Source: Pseudomonas graminis (GTDB lineage: Bacteria; Pseudomonadota; Gammaproteobacteria; Pseudomonadales; Pseudomonadaceae). From it: a stretch of 64,000 bases of DNA. The stretch is taken from NCBI RefSeq assembly GCF_001705435.1, contig NZ_MDEN01000052.1:62001-126000 (forward strand), given 5' to 3'. How positions within the stretch are numbered: position 1 is the stretch's first letter; each line of letters begins with the position of its first letter. The position numbers and the translations under genes are program-made. Positions 35,071-43,509 of this stretch are shown here, one piece after another. Under the pieces are notes generated by a model, which was not told the DNA's origin, made no database searches, and saw only the letters and a program-made list of their open reading frames with translations.

Positions 35071-35335
35071 GATCTTCGTACACAAAAGGCTCAAACACCG
35101 CCAATCGCGACTTTGGTGCAGGCTGAACGCAGGTCTCGTGGAGTGGGCCGAGCCGCATGGATGCGGCGAGAGCGCCGTCAGGGCATGGATGCCCGTTCGG
35201 CGCGGGCGCACGGAGCGAGGCCGGAGTGAAGGAACCCGACGAAGTCGGGCCTAACCGAGAGCAAGCACCCTTGGTTACTTGGGGTGCTTTTCCAAGTAAC
35301 TCGCCGAAGGCGAAACAGTTCTGCTCCAGCAGAAC
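35071..35335 (-). repeat. Structured intergenic element, copy D
   Basis: Reading the minus strand: GTTCTGCT/AGCAGAAC hairpin (35318-35335); core GTTACTTG/CAAGTAAC with AAGCACCC/GGGTGCTT (35263-35300); CCCGAC/GTCGGG hairpin; GGGCA/TGCCC hairpin (35181-35194); CCGCA/TGCGG hairpin (35153-35166). The GGG/CCC hairpin replaces GGA/TCC of copies A and C by a paired change. Confidence 0.85.
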
Positions 35336-35344
35336 CGCTTCCAT

Positions 35345-35375
35345 AAAAAAACCGCGCCTAAGCGCGGTTCTTTTT
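35345..35375. terminator. Bidirectional terminator
   Basis: AACCGCGC/GCGCGGTT with a 4-nt loop has an A-run on the left and TTTTT on the right. It would end the DUF3309 transcript on the minus strand. Confidence 0.85.
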
Positions 35376-35391
35376 AATGTCAGCCCGGCAG

Positions 35392-35550
35392 TTAAATCCT
35401 GCCCAGCAGCACCAATATCAGCAGGATCACCAGGATCGTACCGATGATGCCCGACGGACCGTAGCCCCAGCTTCTGGAGTGCGGGAATACCGGAAGTCCA
35501 CCGATCAACAGCAGGATGAGGATGATGATCAGAATTGTGCCGATGCCCAT
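35392..35550 (-). CDS. DUF3309-type small membrane peptide
   Basis: This 52-residue peptide starts MGIGTILIIILILLLIGGLP, contains PHSRSWGYGPSG in the middle, and ends with a second hydrophobic stretch (GTILVILLILVLLGRI). It matches the DUF3309 family, very short proteins with two membrane segments. AAGGA lies 7 nt upstream of the ATG. Function is unknown; members are often stress- or osmotically induced. Confidence 0.88.
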   Translation of the reverse strand: MGIGTILIIILILLLIGGLPVFPHSRSWGYGPSGIIGTILVILLILVLLGRI

Positions 35551-35635
35551 GACGAGTTCCTTCTAGTGTTCTTGGAAGATGGCTATGCAACTCAAGACGT
35601 TGCCTCTCAGGCGAGTCATTGTGCTGCTTGATGAA

Positions 35636-35663
35636 TCCGACTATCGCTTTAATCAAAAGGTTC
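35636..35663 (-). promoter_or_regulatory. Possible AlgU-type promoter for DUF3309 gene
   Basis: On the minus strand GAACCT (35663-35658) and TCGGA (35640-35636) are separated by 17 nt, one mismatch each from GAACTT and TCTGA. The leader would be about 80 nt. This is a weak match. The rest of 35551-35996 is AT-rich, carries the SDR promoter on the other strand and has no gene. Confidence 0.3.
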
Positions 35664-35996
35664 TGAGCGGCGGAAATAAAAATTAACACCTGTGGAAAAA
35701 ACAATATAAATCATGGGCTTGAAATTTTAGCAAGACAATTTATCGCAGCAGATTTTGATTAAAAATGCGCAAAAAGTGCCTGGCTTAGTGTGGAACGAAC
35801 CTGTAACTAACTGGTCGCCAAGTTTGATATAACACGCTGCGCTTTAATCAACCGCAGACCGAATACATCCAAAAGAGTGGCCATCCATTCAAAGCATCGG
35901 TTTGCCTCTCATATTCAGCGACCTGATGAAGGGTTTGTCGGACAATCCTCCTGTTTACACTCTGGCTAATTCTTCGCAACCGACAGGGCGTCTGCT

Positions 35997-36809
35997 ATGC
36001 ACAATCGCATCATGATCACCGGCGCAGGGTCCGGGCTGGGACGCGAGATCGCGCTGCGCTGGGCGCGCGAAGGGTGGCAGCTGGCGCTGTCGGATGTCAG
36101 TGACAGCGGCCTTCAGGAAACCCTGCGCCTGGTGCGCGAAGGAGGGGGGGACGGTTTCGTTCAGCGCTGTGACGTGCGGGACTACAGCCAGCTGACCGCG
36201 TTCGCCCAGGCCTGCGAACAGAAACTCGGCGGCATCGATGTGATCGTCAACAACGCCGGCGTCGCTTCAGGCGGATTCTTTGGCGAATTGTCGCTGGAGG
36301 ATTGGGACTGGCAGATCGCGATCAACCTGATGGGGGTGGTCAAGGGCTGCAAAGCGTTTTTGCCGCTGCTGGAACAGAGCAAGGGCAAGATCATCAACAT
36401 CGCCTCCATGGCGGCATTGATGCAGGGGCCGGCGATGAGCAATTACAACGTCGCCAAGGCGGGGGTGGTTGCGCTGTCGGAGAGCCTGCTGATCGAGCTG
36501 CGCCAGCAGGAAATCAGCGTGCATGTGGTGTGTCCGTCGTTCTTCCAGACCAATTTGCTGGATTCCTTTCGCGGCCCCACGCCGGCGATGAAAGCCCAGG
36601 TTGGAAAGTTGCTGGAGAGTTCGCCCATCAGCGCGAGGGACATCGCCGATTACATCTACCAGCAGGTGGCCAGTGGCGAGTTCATGATCCTGCCCCATGA
36701 GCAAGGGCGAATGGCCTGGCAGCTCAAGCAGAAAAATCCTCAGTTGCTGTACGACGAGATGGCCACTATGGCGGAGAAGATGCGCGCCAAGGCGAAGTCC
36801 GGAAGCTGA
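35997..36809 (+). CDS. Short-chain dehydrogenase/reductase
   Basis: This is a 270-residue classical SDR. The cofactor motif is TGAGSGLG, NNAGV follows, and the catalytic Ser lies in IINIASMAA with YNVAK providing Tyr and Lys. The length and motifs fit NAD(P)-dependent oxidoreductases; the substrate is unknown. It precedes ynfA by a 72-nt gap. Confidence 0.92.
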   Translation: MHNRIMITGAGSGLGREIALRWAREGWQLALSDVSDSGLQETLRLVREGGGDGFVQRCDVRDYSQLTAFAQACEQKLGGIDVIVNNAGVASGGFFGELSLEDWDWQIAINLMGVVKGCKAFLPLLEQSKGKIINIASMAALMQGPAMSNYNVAKAGVVALSESLLIELRQQEISVHVVCPSFFQTNLLDSFRGPTPAMKAQVGKLLESSPISARDIADYIYQQVASGEFMILPHEQGRMAWQLKQKNPQLLYDEMATMAEKMRAKAKSGS

Positions 36810-36881
36810 GCCAGACATTCTGAACGGGTCTTTTCTGATAGGGTGGCCGGCACTTTCCGGCTGCCCAAGACGAGGCTCATT

Positions 36882-37214
36882 GTGCTCAATTACCTGTGGT
36901 TTTTCCTCGCCGCGCTGTTCGAGATCGCCGGGTGTTATGCCTTCTGGATGTGGCTGCGCCAGGGCAAGAGCGCGCTGTGGGTGATTCCGGCGCTGGTCAG
37001 CCTGACGCTGTTCGCCGTGCTGTTGACCCGGGTCGAAGCCACGTATGCCGGGCGCGCCTACGCAGCCTACGGTGGCATCTACATCATTGCTTCCATTGCC
37101 TGGCTGGGCGTTATCGAACGTGTCCGACCGTTGACGTCCGACTGGATCGGCGTTGGCCTGTGCGTGATCGGCGCGACCATCATCCTGCTCGGCCCGCGCT
37201 GGTCAGCCGCCTGA
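36882..37214 (+). CDS. ynfA: YnfA-family (UPF0060) membrane protein
   Basis: This is a 110-residue four-helix membrane protein related to small multidrug transporters. Family segments are visible: [26 protein letters not shown], and the final [14 protein letters not shown] start (VLNYLWFF) was chosen because GAGG lies 6 nt upstream and this gives the usual length of about 108-110. Confidence 0.92.
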   Translation: MLNYLWFFLAALFEIAGCYAFWMWLRQGKSALWVIPALVSLTLFAVLLTRVEATYAGRAYAAYGGIYIIASIAWLGVIERVRPLTSDWIGVGLCVIGATIILLGPRWSAA

Positions 37215-37415
37215 TGCGTTGTGCCTGAGGCACAACCTGACGTCTGCCGTACCTTTCTCCGACGCGTGGGCCGGAAATGTCCAAGTGCGTAGGACGCGTC
37301 TGTCGGCCATGTTCTTGAAGGGATGAAGGGCGTTACTGATTTTGCTCTGGCGCATTGAAGCGCGGGGACCTGAGCGTCAACCTGCTTCCTCGGTTACAGC
37401 CAAGGAGTAGGACGT

Positions 37416-37613
37416 ATGCTGGTATTGACGCGGGAAATCGGAGAGACCTTCAACATTGGCGATGACATCACCGTGAAGGTGCTGGGCATCACCGGCAATC
37501 AAGTGCGCCTGGGAATCGATGCGCCCCAGAGCATCAGGATTCATCGGGCAGAAGTTATCCGACGGATCGCCTCACGGCTGCAGCACCTCGCCAACCGGTT
37601 GCCGGGCAGGTGA
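37416..37613 (+). CDS. csrA: CsrA/RsmA paralogue
   Basis: This 65-residue RNA-binding regulator starts MLVLTREIGETFNIGDDITV. The conserved core includes GNQVRLGIDAP and the RNA-contacting Arg in IRIHRAEVIRRI. The C-terminus differs from RsmA of P. aeruginosa, so it is one of the additional paralogues found in many Pseudomonas. The leader has two GGA motifs (AAGGAGTAGGACG) over the ribosome site, suggesting autoregulation. Confidence 0.93.
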   Translation: MLVLTREIGETFNIGDDITVKVLGITGNQVRLGIDAPQSIRIHRAEVIRRIASRLQHLANRLPGR

Positions 37614-37614
37614 C

Positions 37615-37845
37615 CTATTCCTCGAAATATTCCTTTGGCACTTCATGCTTGAGCATCAGCTGACATTGCTGGCTGTCCATGTCGAAAAAAATCACTGCCT
37701 GACCTTTGCTCAGCGCATGGCGCACCCGCAATACGCGGGTTTCGAGGGGGGTGTCGTCGCCGTTGTCAGTACCGTCGCGGGTCACGAAATCCTCGATCAG
37801 GCGCGTCAGGGTGTCGGCTTCGAGTTGGTCGTAAGGGATCAGCAT
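37615..37845 (-). CDS. yheU: YheU-family (UPF0270) protein
   Basis: This 76-residue protein reads MLIPYDQLEADTLTRLIEDF, then REGTDNGD-like (RDGTDNGDDTPLETRV) and VIFFDMDSQQCQLML, all typical of UPF0270. The start MLIPY was chosen as the family start. It is convergent with csrA, separated by 1 nt. In P. aeruginosa the orthologue (PA3463) also lies near the NAGGN genes. Function is unknown. Confidence 0.92.
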   Translation of the reverse strand: MLIPYDQLEADTLTRLIEDFVTRDGTDNGDDTPLETRVLRVRHALSKGQAVIFFDMDSQQCQLMLKHEVPKEYFEE

Positions 37846-37909
37846 AGGTTTCTCGGCCATCACAAAAAGTACACGGGGCGGCGATGCTATCGCGCCCCGT
37901 GCGGGCAGG

Positions 37910-39094
37910 CTACCGCTGCCCCACCAATGTATCCACCGACGGCACACGAGTGTCGCTTTCCATCTGCGCGTCGTGCTCCAGTTGATGGCTGAAATTCTCC
38001 AGCGATGCGTTGGACGGATGCGCGTCGCTGGCAAACACTGGCGGGCTCATGATGTAGGCGGTGAGCAGACGGCTCAGCGTGCTCAAGCTGTCGATGTGGG
38101 TGCGTTCGTAGCCATGTGTCGCGTCGCAGCCGAACGCCAGCAGGGCGGTGCGCGTGTCGTAACCGGCAGTGATCGCCGAGTGCGCGTCGCTGTAGTAATA
38201 GCGGAACAGGTCGCGGCGTACGGACAGTTCGTTTTGCTCGCCCAGGCGCAGCAAATGGCGTGACAGGTGATAGTCGTAGGGGCCGCCGGAATCCTGCATC
38301 GCCACGCTGACCGCGTGTTCGCTGGAGTGCTGGCCGGGGGCAACGGGGGCGATGTCGATACCGACGAACTCGCTGACGTCCCACGGCAGGCTGCCCGCAG
38401 CGCCGCTGCCGGTTTCTTCGGTAATGGTGAACAGCGGGTGGCAATCGATCAGGGGCTCGACGCCGCTGTCGACGATGGCTTTGAGCGCCGCGAGCAGGGC
38501 GGCGACGCCGGCCTTGTCGTCCAGATGGCGCGCGCTGATATGCCCGCTGTCGGTGAACTCGGGCAACGGGTCAAATGCCACGAAGTCGCCGATGTTGATG
38601 CCCACCGATTCACAATCCGCGCGGGTCGCGCTGTAGGCGTCCAGGCGCACTTCGACGTGGTCCCAACTGATGGGCATCGTGTCGACGGCCGTGTTGAACG
38701 CGTGCCCGGAGGCCATCAATGGCAGCACGCTGCCGCGAATCACGCCATTGTCGGTGAACACGCTGACGCGGCTGCCTTCGGCAAAGCGGCTGGACCAGCA
38801 ACCGACCGGGGCCAGACCCAGCCGGCCGTTGTCTTTGACTTCGCGAACGCTGGCACCGATGGTGTCCAGGTGCGCGGAGACGGCGCGGTCGGGACTGTTC
38901 TGTTTACCTTTCAACGTGGCGCGGATGGTGCCGCGGCGGGTCAGCTCGAACGGGATGCCCAGTTCTTCCAGGCGCTCGGCGACGTAGCGCACGATGGTGT
39001 CGGTGAAACCGGTGGGGCTCGGGATCGCGAGCATTTCCAGCAGGACTTTCTGCAGGTAATTCAGATCCGGTTCATGGATGTTTGCAGTCGTCAT
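37910..39094 (-). CDS. M42-like peptidase of the NAGGN osmolyte operon
   Basis: This is a 394-residue M20/M42-type metallopeptidase. Metal-ligand segments are visible: VSAHLDTIGASV, ARHLDDKAGVAAL, TITEETGSGA and GIDIAP. It matches the osmoprotectant-system peptidase that accompanies the asnO and ngg genes. A role in NAGGN turnover is an inference from this linkage. Confidence 0.92.
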   Translation of the reverse strand: MTTANIHEPDLNYLQKVLLEMLAIPSPTGFTDTIVRYVAERLEELGIPFELTRRGTIRATLKGKQNSPDRAVSAHLDTIGASVREVKDNGRLGLAPVGCWSSRFAEGSRVSVFTDNGVIRGSVLPLMASGHAFNTAVDTMPISWDHVEVRLDAYSATRADCESVGINIGDFVAFDPLPEFTDSGHISARHLDDKAGVAALLAALKAIVDSGVEPLIDCHPLFTITEETGSGAAGSLPWDVSEFVGIDIAPVAPGQHSSEHAVSVAMQDSGGPYDYHLSRHLLRLGEQNELSVRRDLFRYYYSDAHSAITAGYDTRTALLAFGCDATHGYERTHIDSLSTLSRLLTAYIMSPPVFASDAHPSNASLENFSHQLEHDAQMESDTRVPSVDTLVGQR

Positions 39095-39186
39095 AGGAAC
39101 CTCAGTGTGGGGCGCTGAATGACCTGATAGCGGGCTCGCTGGCGGATTCGATCCGCCGGCAAGCTCACTGCTACAGGGATGGCGCC

Positions 39187-40935
39187 TTAGCCATGGGCAG
39201 GCTGGCTGTGGGGAAACAATAGATCGACGAAGCGCTCGGCCGTCGGTTGTGGCTCGTGATTGGCCAGACCGCAGCGCTCGTTCGCTTCGATGAATACGTA
39301 CTCCGGCTGATCGGCGGCGGGGACCATCAGGTCCAGGCCGACCACCGGGATATCGAGGGCGCGCGCGGCGCGTACGGCGGCGTCCTTGAGTACCGGGTGA
39401 AGAATCGCGGTGACGTCTTCCAGACAGCCGCCGGTGTGCAGGTTCGCGGTGCGTCGCACGGCCAGGCGCTGATCGGCCGGTAACACACTGTCGAAGCTGA
39501 ACCCCGCTTCTTCAACGGTGCGGCGGGTTTCATCGTCCACCGGGATCTTGCTCTCGCCGTCGGTAGCGGCAGACCGACGCCGGCTCTGGGCCTCGATCAA
39601 TTGGCCGACGGTGTGACGGCCATCGCCGATGATCTCGGCGGGCCGACGGATCGCGGCGGCGACCACGTCGAATCCGATCACGACGATGCGCAGGTCCAGG
39701 CCTTCATGGAAGCTCTCGAGCAGCACACGACTGTCGAACTGCCGAGCACGCTCGACCGCTGCCTGGACGTCTTCGATGGTGCGAAGGTCCACGGCCACGC
39801 CCTGACCCTGCTCACCGTCGACCGGTTTGACCACGACGCGCTGATGTTCTTCAAGAAACGCCAGGTTATCGTCGCCATTGCCGGCCAGCTGCTGCACCGG
39901 CACTGCCAGACCTACGGCCTTCAGCGTCTTCTGGGTCATGCGTTTGTCCTGACACAGCGTCATGCTGACCGCGGTGGTCAGGTCGCTCAGTGACTCCCGG
40001 CAACGCACGCGGCGACTGCCATGAATCAGCGTGAACAGCCCGGCTTCCGCGTCATCCACCTGCACCTCGATGCCGCGGCGATGGGCTTCTTCTACGATGA
40101 TCCGGGCATAGGGGTTGAAGTCCGCCTGGGGGCCGGGGCCGAGAAACAGCTTCTCGTTGATGCCGTTTTTACGCTTGATGGCGAAGGTCGGCAGGTTGCG
40201 AAACCCCAGCTTGGCGTAAAGGCTCTTTGCCTGCTGATTGTCATGCAGCACCGACAGATCCAGGTACGCCAGGCCCCGGCTCTGGAAGTGCTCGACCAGA
40301 TGACGCACGAGCACTTCGCCGACACCGGGCCGTGTGCATTGCGGATCAACCGCCAGACACCACAAGCTGCTGCCATTTTCGGGATCGTTGAAAGCCTTTT
40401 GGTGATTCAGGCCCATCACGCTGCCGATCACGGCATTGGTGGCCTCGTCTTCGGCGATCCAGTAAACCGGGCCGCCCTGATGACGCGGTGTCAGCAGGTT
40501 GGGGTCGATGGGCAACATGCCACGGGCGATGTACAGGTTGTTGATCGACGTCCAGTCTCCCTCGCTTTGTGCCCGGCGAATCCTGAAGCCACGAAACACG
40601 CGCTGGGCCGGGCGGTAATCGCTGAACCACAGGCGCAGGGTGTCCGACGGATCGAGAAACAGCTGTTGCGGCGATTGCGCCAGCACCTGTTGCGGGGCAG
40701 CGACGTATAAAGCGATGTCGCGCTCGCCCTGCTTTTCGTTGATCAAATCCTGCGCGAGAGAGGCCGGGTCAGGGTAGGTATGGCCAATCAGCAGCCGTCC
40801 CCAGCCGCAATGCAGAGCCAGCGGTTCTGTCTCAGGCGTGCTGCCGTCTTCGGCAAGGCGAGCCTGCAAGCGTTCGTACGACGGCGCCTGGCCGCGCAAC
40901 AAACGCTGGTTGTGAATCGAAGCGTTGGCTTTCAT
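39187..40935 (-). CDS. ngg: N-acetylglutaminylglutamine synthetase
   Basis: This is a 582-residue two-domain enzyme. Residues about 110-270 form a GNAT acetyltransferase domain (LAVDPQCTRPGVGEVLVRHL). Residues about 290-575 form an ATP-grasp ligase (VVKPVDGEQGQGVAVDL; VFIEANERCGLANHEP). Together they make the acetylated dipeptide precursor of NAGGN, a compatible solute. It lies 3 nt downstream of asnO in the same operon. Confidence 0.95.
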   Translation of the reverse strand: MKANASIHNQRLLRGQAPSYERLQARLAEDGSTPETEPLALHCGWGRLLIGHTYPDPASLAQDLINEKQGERDIALYVAAPQQVLAQSPQQLFLDPSDTLRLWFSDYRPAQRVFRGFRIRRAQSEGDWTSINNLYIARGMLPIDPNLLTPRHQGGPVYWIAEDEATNAVIGSVMGLNHQKAFNDPENGSSLWCLAVDPQCTRPGVGEVLVRHLVEHFQSRGLAYLDLSVLHDNQQAKSLYAKLGFRNLPTFAIKRKNGINEKLFLGPGPQADFNPYARIIVEEAHRRGIEVQVDDAEAGLFTLIHGSRRVRCRESLSDLTTAVSMTLCQDKRMTQKTLKAVGLAVPVQQLAGNGDDNLAFLEEHQRVVVKPVDGEQGQGVAVDLRTIEDVQAAVERARQFDSRVLLESFHEGLDLRIVVIGFDVVAAAIRRPAEIIGDGRHTVGQLIEAQSRRRSAATDGESKIPVDDETRRTVEEAGFSFDSVLPADQRLAVRRTANLHTGGCLEDVTAILHPVLKDAAVRAARALDIPVVGLDLMVPAADQPEYVFIEANERCGLANHEPQPTAERFVDLLFPHSQPAHG

Positions 40936-40938
40936 CGG

Positions 40939-42711
40939 TCAGAGTCCTTGTTCGCTGAGCCAGAGGTTCAGCGCTGCGAGCTGCCACAGCTTGGAGCCGC
41001 GCAGTGGCGTCAATTGACCCTGCGGATCTGTCAGCAGTTTGTCGAGCATGACCGGGTTGAACAGCCCGCGGTTCTGGCTTGGATCGAGCAGCAGATCGCG
41101 CACCCAGTTGAGCGTGTTGCCTTCCAGGTGCTTGAGGCCCGGCACCGGGAAATAGCCTTTTTTGCGATCAATGACTTCTGACGGGATCACCAGACGCGCG
41201 GCTTCTTTGAGCACTTGCTTGCCGCCGTCGGGCAATTTGAAGCGGCCGGGAACGCGGGCAGACAGCTCGACCAGTCGATAGTCCAGAAACGGGGTGCGCG
41301 CCTCGAGGCCCCAGGCCATGGTCATGTTGTCGACGCGCTTGACCGGGTCATCCACCAGCATGACAGTGCTGTCCAGTCGCAGGGCTTTGTCCACTGCGGC
41401 ATCAGCGCCCGGCATCGCGAAGTGCTCGCGCACGAAATCACCGGCTGCGTCATTCGCTGTCAGCCACTTCGGCGTAACGGTTTCGGCGTATTCGGCGTAG
41501 CTGCGGTCGAAGAACGCATCGCGATAGGCCCCATAGGGGTCGCTGGCGCCGTCCACTTGCGGGTACCAGTGGTAACCGGCGAACAACTCGTCCGCGCCCT
41601 GACCGCTCTGGACCACCTTGCAATGCTTGGCGACTTCGCGGGACAGCAGATAAAACGCGATGCAGTCGTGGCTAACCATCGGCTCGCTCATCGCACGGAA
41701 CGCGGCGGGCAGTTGCTCGATGATCTCGCTTTCCTTGATGCGCAACTGATGATGGTTGGTGCCGTAGTGTTTGGCGATGAGGTCCGAATACTGAAACTCA
41801 TCGCCGCGTTCGCCCCCGGCATCCTGGAAGCCGATGGAGAAGGTCGACAGATCCTTAACGCCCACTTCGCGGAGCAAACCGACCAGCATGCTCGAGTCAA
41901 CGCCACCGGACAGCAGCACGCCGACGTCCACCGCAGCGCGTTGACGGATGGCAACGGCTTCGCGCGTGCTGTCGAGCACACGGTCGCGCCAGTCTTCAAG
42001 GGTCAGATTCGCTTCGTCGGCGTGCGGGCCATAGGGCAGCGTCCACCAGACTTTCTGCTCAACCTTGCCTTCGGCACTGACGCGCATCCACGACGCCGGC
42101 GGCAGTTTTTCAACCCCCGCCAGCAGGGTGCGCGGTGCAGGCACTACGGCGTGGAAGTTCAGGTAATGGTTGAGTGCGATCGGGTCGAGCATCGGGCTGA
42201 TGTCGCCGCCTTTCAGCAGAGCCGGCAGGGCAGAAGCAAAACGCAGGCGCTTGTCGGTGCGCGACAGATACAGCGGCTTTACACCAAGACGGTCGCGGGC
42301 GATGAACAGGCTTCTGTTGTCGCGCTCCCAGATGGCGAACGCGAACATGCCGTTGAGCTTGGGCAGCATGTCGGCGCCCCAGGCGTGATAGCCCTTGAGC
42401 AGCACTTCGGTGTCGCCGCCGGAATGGAACTGATAGCCGAGGCCTTCGAGTTCGGCACGCAGTTCCGGGAAATTGTAGATGGCGCCGTTGAAGGCAAGGG
42501 ACAGGCCCAGGTGACTGTCGATCATCGGCTGCGCCGATCCGTCCGACAGGTCCATGATCTTCAAACGACGATGGCCGAGGGCAACCGGCCCCTGGCTGTG
42601 AAATCCCCACGCATCCGGGCCGCGAGCCGCGAGATGATGGGTGATACGTTCTACTGCGGCGAGATCCGCAGGTTGATTGTCAAAGCGTAGTTCGCCAGCT
42701 AATCCGCACAT
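40939..42711 (-). CDS. asnO: N-acetylglutaminylglutamine amidotransferase (AsnB-like)
   Basis: This is a 590-residue asparagine-synthetase-type enzyme. It starts MCGLAGELRF, with Cys2 as the glutaminase nucleophile, followed by a class II amidotransferase domain (1-200). The synthetase domain (about 230-500) has the PP-loop LLSGGVDSSMLVGLL. It amidates the dipeptide to give NAGGN. It is the first gene of the operon. Confidence 0.95.
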   Translation of the reverse strand: MCGLAGELRFDNQPADLAAVERITHHLAARGPDAWGFHSQGPVALGHRRLKIMDLSDGSAQPMIDSHLGLSLAFNGAIYNFPELRAELEGLGYQFHSGGDTEVLLKGYHAWGADMLPKLNGMFAFAIWERDNRSLFIARDRLGVKPLYLSRTDKRLRFASALPALLKGGDISPMLDPIALNHYLNFHAVVPAPRTLLAGVEKLPPASWMRVSAEGKVEQKVWWTLPYGPHADEANLTLEDWRDRVLDSTREAVAIRQRAAVDVGVLLSGGVDSSMLVGLLREVGVKDLSTFSIGFQDAGGERGDEFQYSDLIAKHYGTNHHQLRIKESEIIEQLPAAFRAMSEPMVSHDCIAFYLLSREVAKHCKVVQSGQGADELFAGYHWYPQVDGASDPYGAYRDAFFDRSYAEYAETVTPKWLTANDAAGDFVREHFAMPGADAAVDKALRLDSTVMLVDDPVKRVDNMTMAWGLEARTPFLDYRLVELSARVPGRFKLPDGGKQVLKEAARLVIPSEVIDRKKGYFPVPGLKHLEGNTLNWVRDLLLDPSQNRGLFNPVMLDKLLTDPQGQLTPLRGSKLWQLAALNLWLSEQGL

Positions 42712-43146
42712 CTGTCCTAAACCCTTTATGTTTTCGGCGTGTTTGGCGTTACTGGGATTGCGCGGCGATGAAGGCCGGGTTCACACCGGGCATCAGGCAC
42801 GTGGTTGCGTACGTATGGCGCGTTTCGTACATCCTGCGCTGTCAAATCCCAAGCTTGCGCAATGCACTCAGCCAGTAACGTTTGGGCCCTGTCCCGGCTT
42901 GGATATACAGCCCTGACCTGAGCCCACTTCCTTATGGCGCAGACACAACATCAGGGCGCGCTGCCGTCAGCGGCCTAGCTTTATCGAGTACCGGCAGGCG
43001 TGGATCGTTCAATAAAAACATTGCAGGCGAGGGAGGTGTGACAGGGTTTTCAATCACTGACGACGTTTTTCGTGGGGTGTCGACTCGCTCATAGGTCCAA
43101 GAAGCGCTGCCCACGTCATGTCTTGGGAGCGCATATCTCGCCCGAG
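42712..43146. other. Intergenic region upstream of NAGGN operon
   Basis: The region should hold the asnO promoter on the minus strand. No clear sigma-70, AlgU or sigma-54 site was seen. A 72-codon frame at 42932-43150 lacks family features and was not called. No repeat or RNA gene was recognised. Confidence 0.4.
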
Positions 43147-43374
43147 TCAACGCGAGCGGTTGGCGATCCGTAAAGCAGCGCTTTTGATGTACTTCACCGA
43201 GTTGGCAAGGTTACCGGCATGACTTTCGAGGAGCATGAGGTCCTCTTGTCGACACACAACTCTCTGAGCCTTCAGGTAGATGGCATGACCTTCGAGAAAT
43301 TGCGACAGAGAGTCAAAGTAAGCCGCCGAATCTTCGAGATCCAGCTGCATATCTTTCAAGCTTAATGTAGGCAT
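43147..43374 (-). CDS. Small hypothetical protein
   Basis: This 75-residue soluble, helical protein starts MPTLSLKDMQLDLEDSAAYF, with GGAG 7 nt upstream. It is rich in Ser, Leu and charged residues and ends in IANRSR. No family was recognised. It stands alone between two operons. Confidence 0.55.
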   Translation of the reverse strand: MPTLSLKDMQLDLEDSAAYFDSLSQFLEGHAIYLKAQRVVCRQEDLMLLESHAGNLANSVKYIKSAALRIANRSR

Positions 43375-43509
43375 TGAGGCTCCAGACGCTATTGAAGCAG
43401 GCGTCCTGGCCTGACGGGGTTGGGGTATCGGGTTCACTGTCCGATTCTTTGTTTATCGGCAGCGACCAAGAAACTTTAGAGGCTTATCAGGGTCTGTCGC
43501 GGCGGCGTG

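Noticed and set aside
42932..43150. A 72-codon minus-strand open frame upstream of asnO
   Set aside because: There is no ribosome site, no family resemblance and a composition unlike neighbouring genes.
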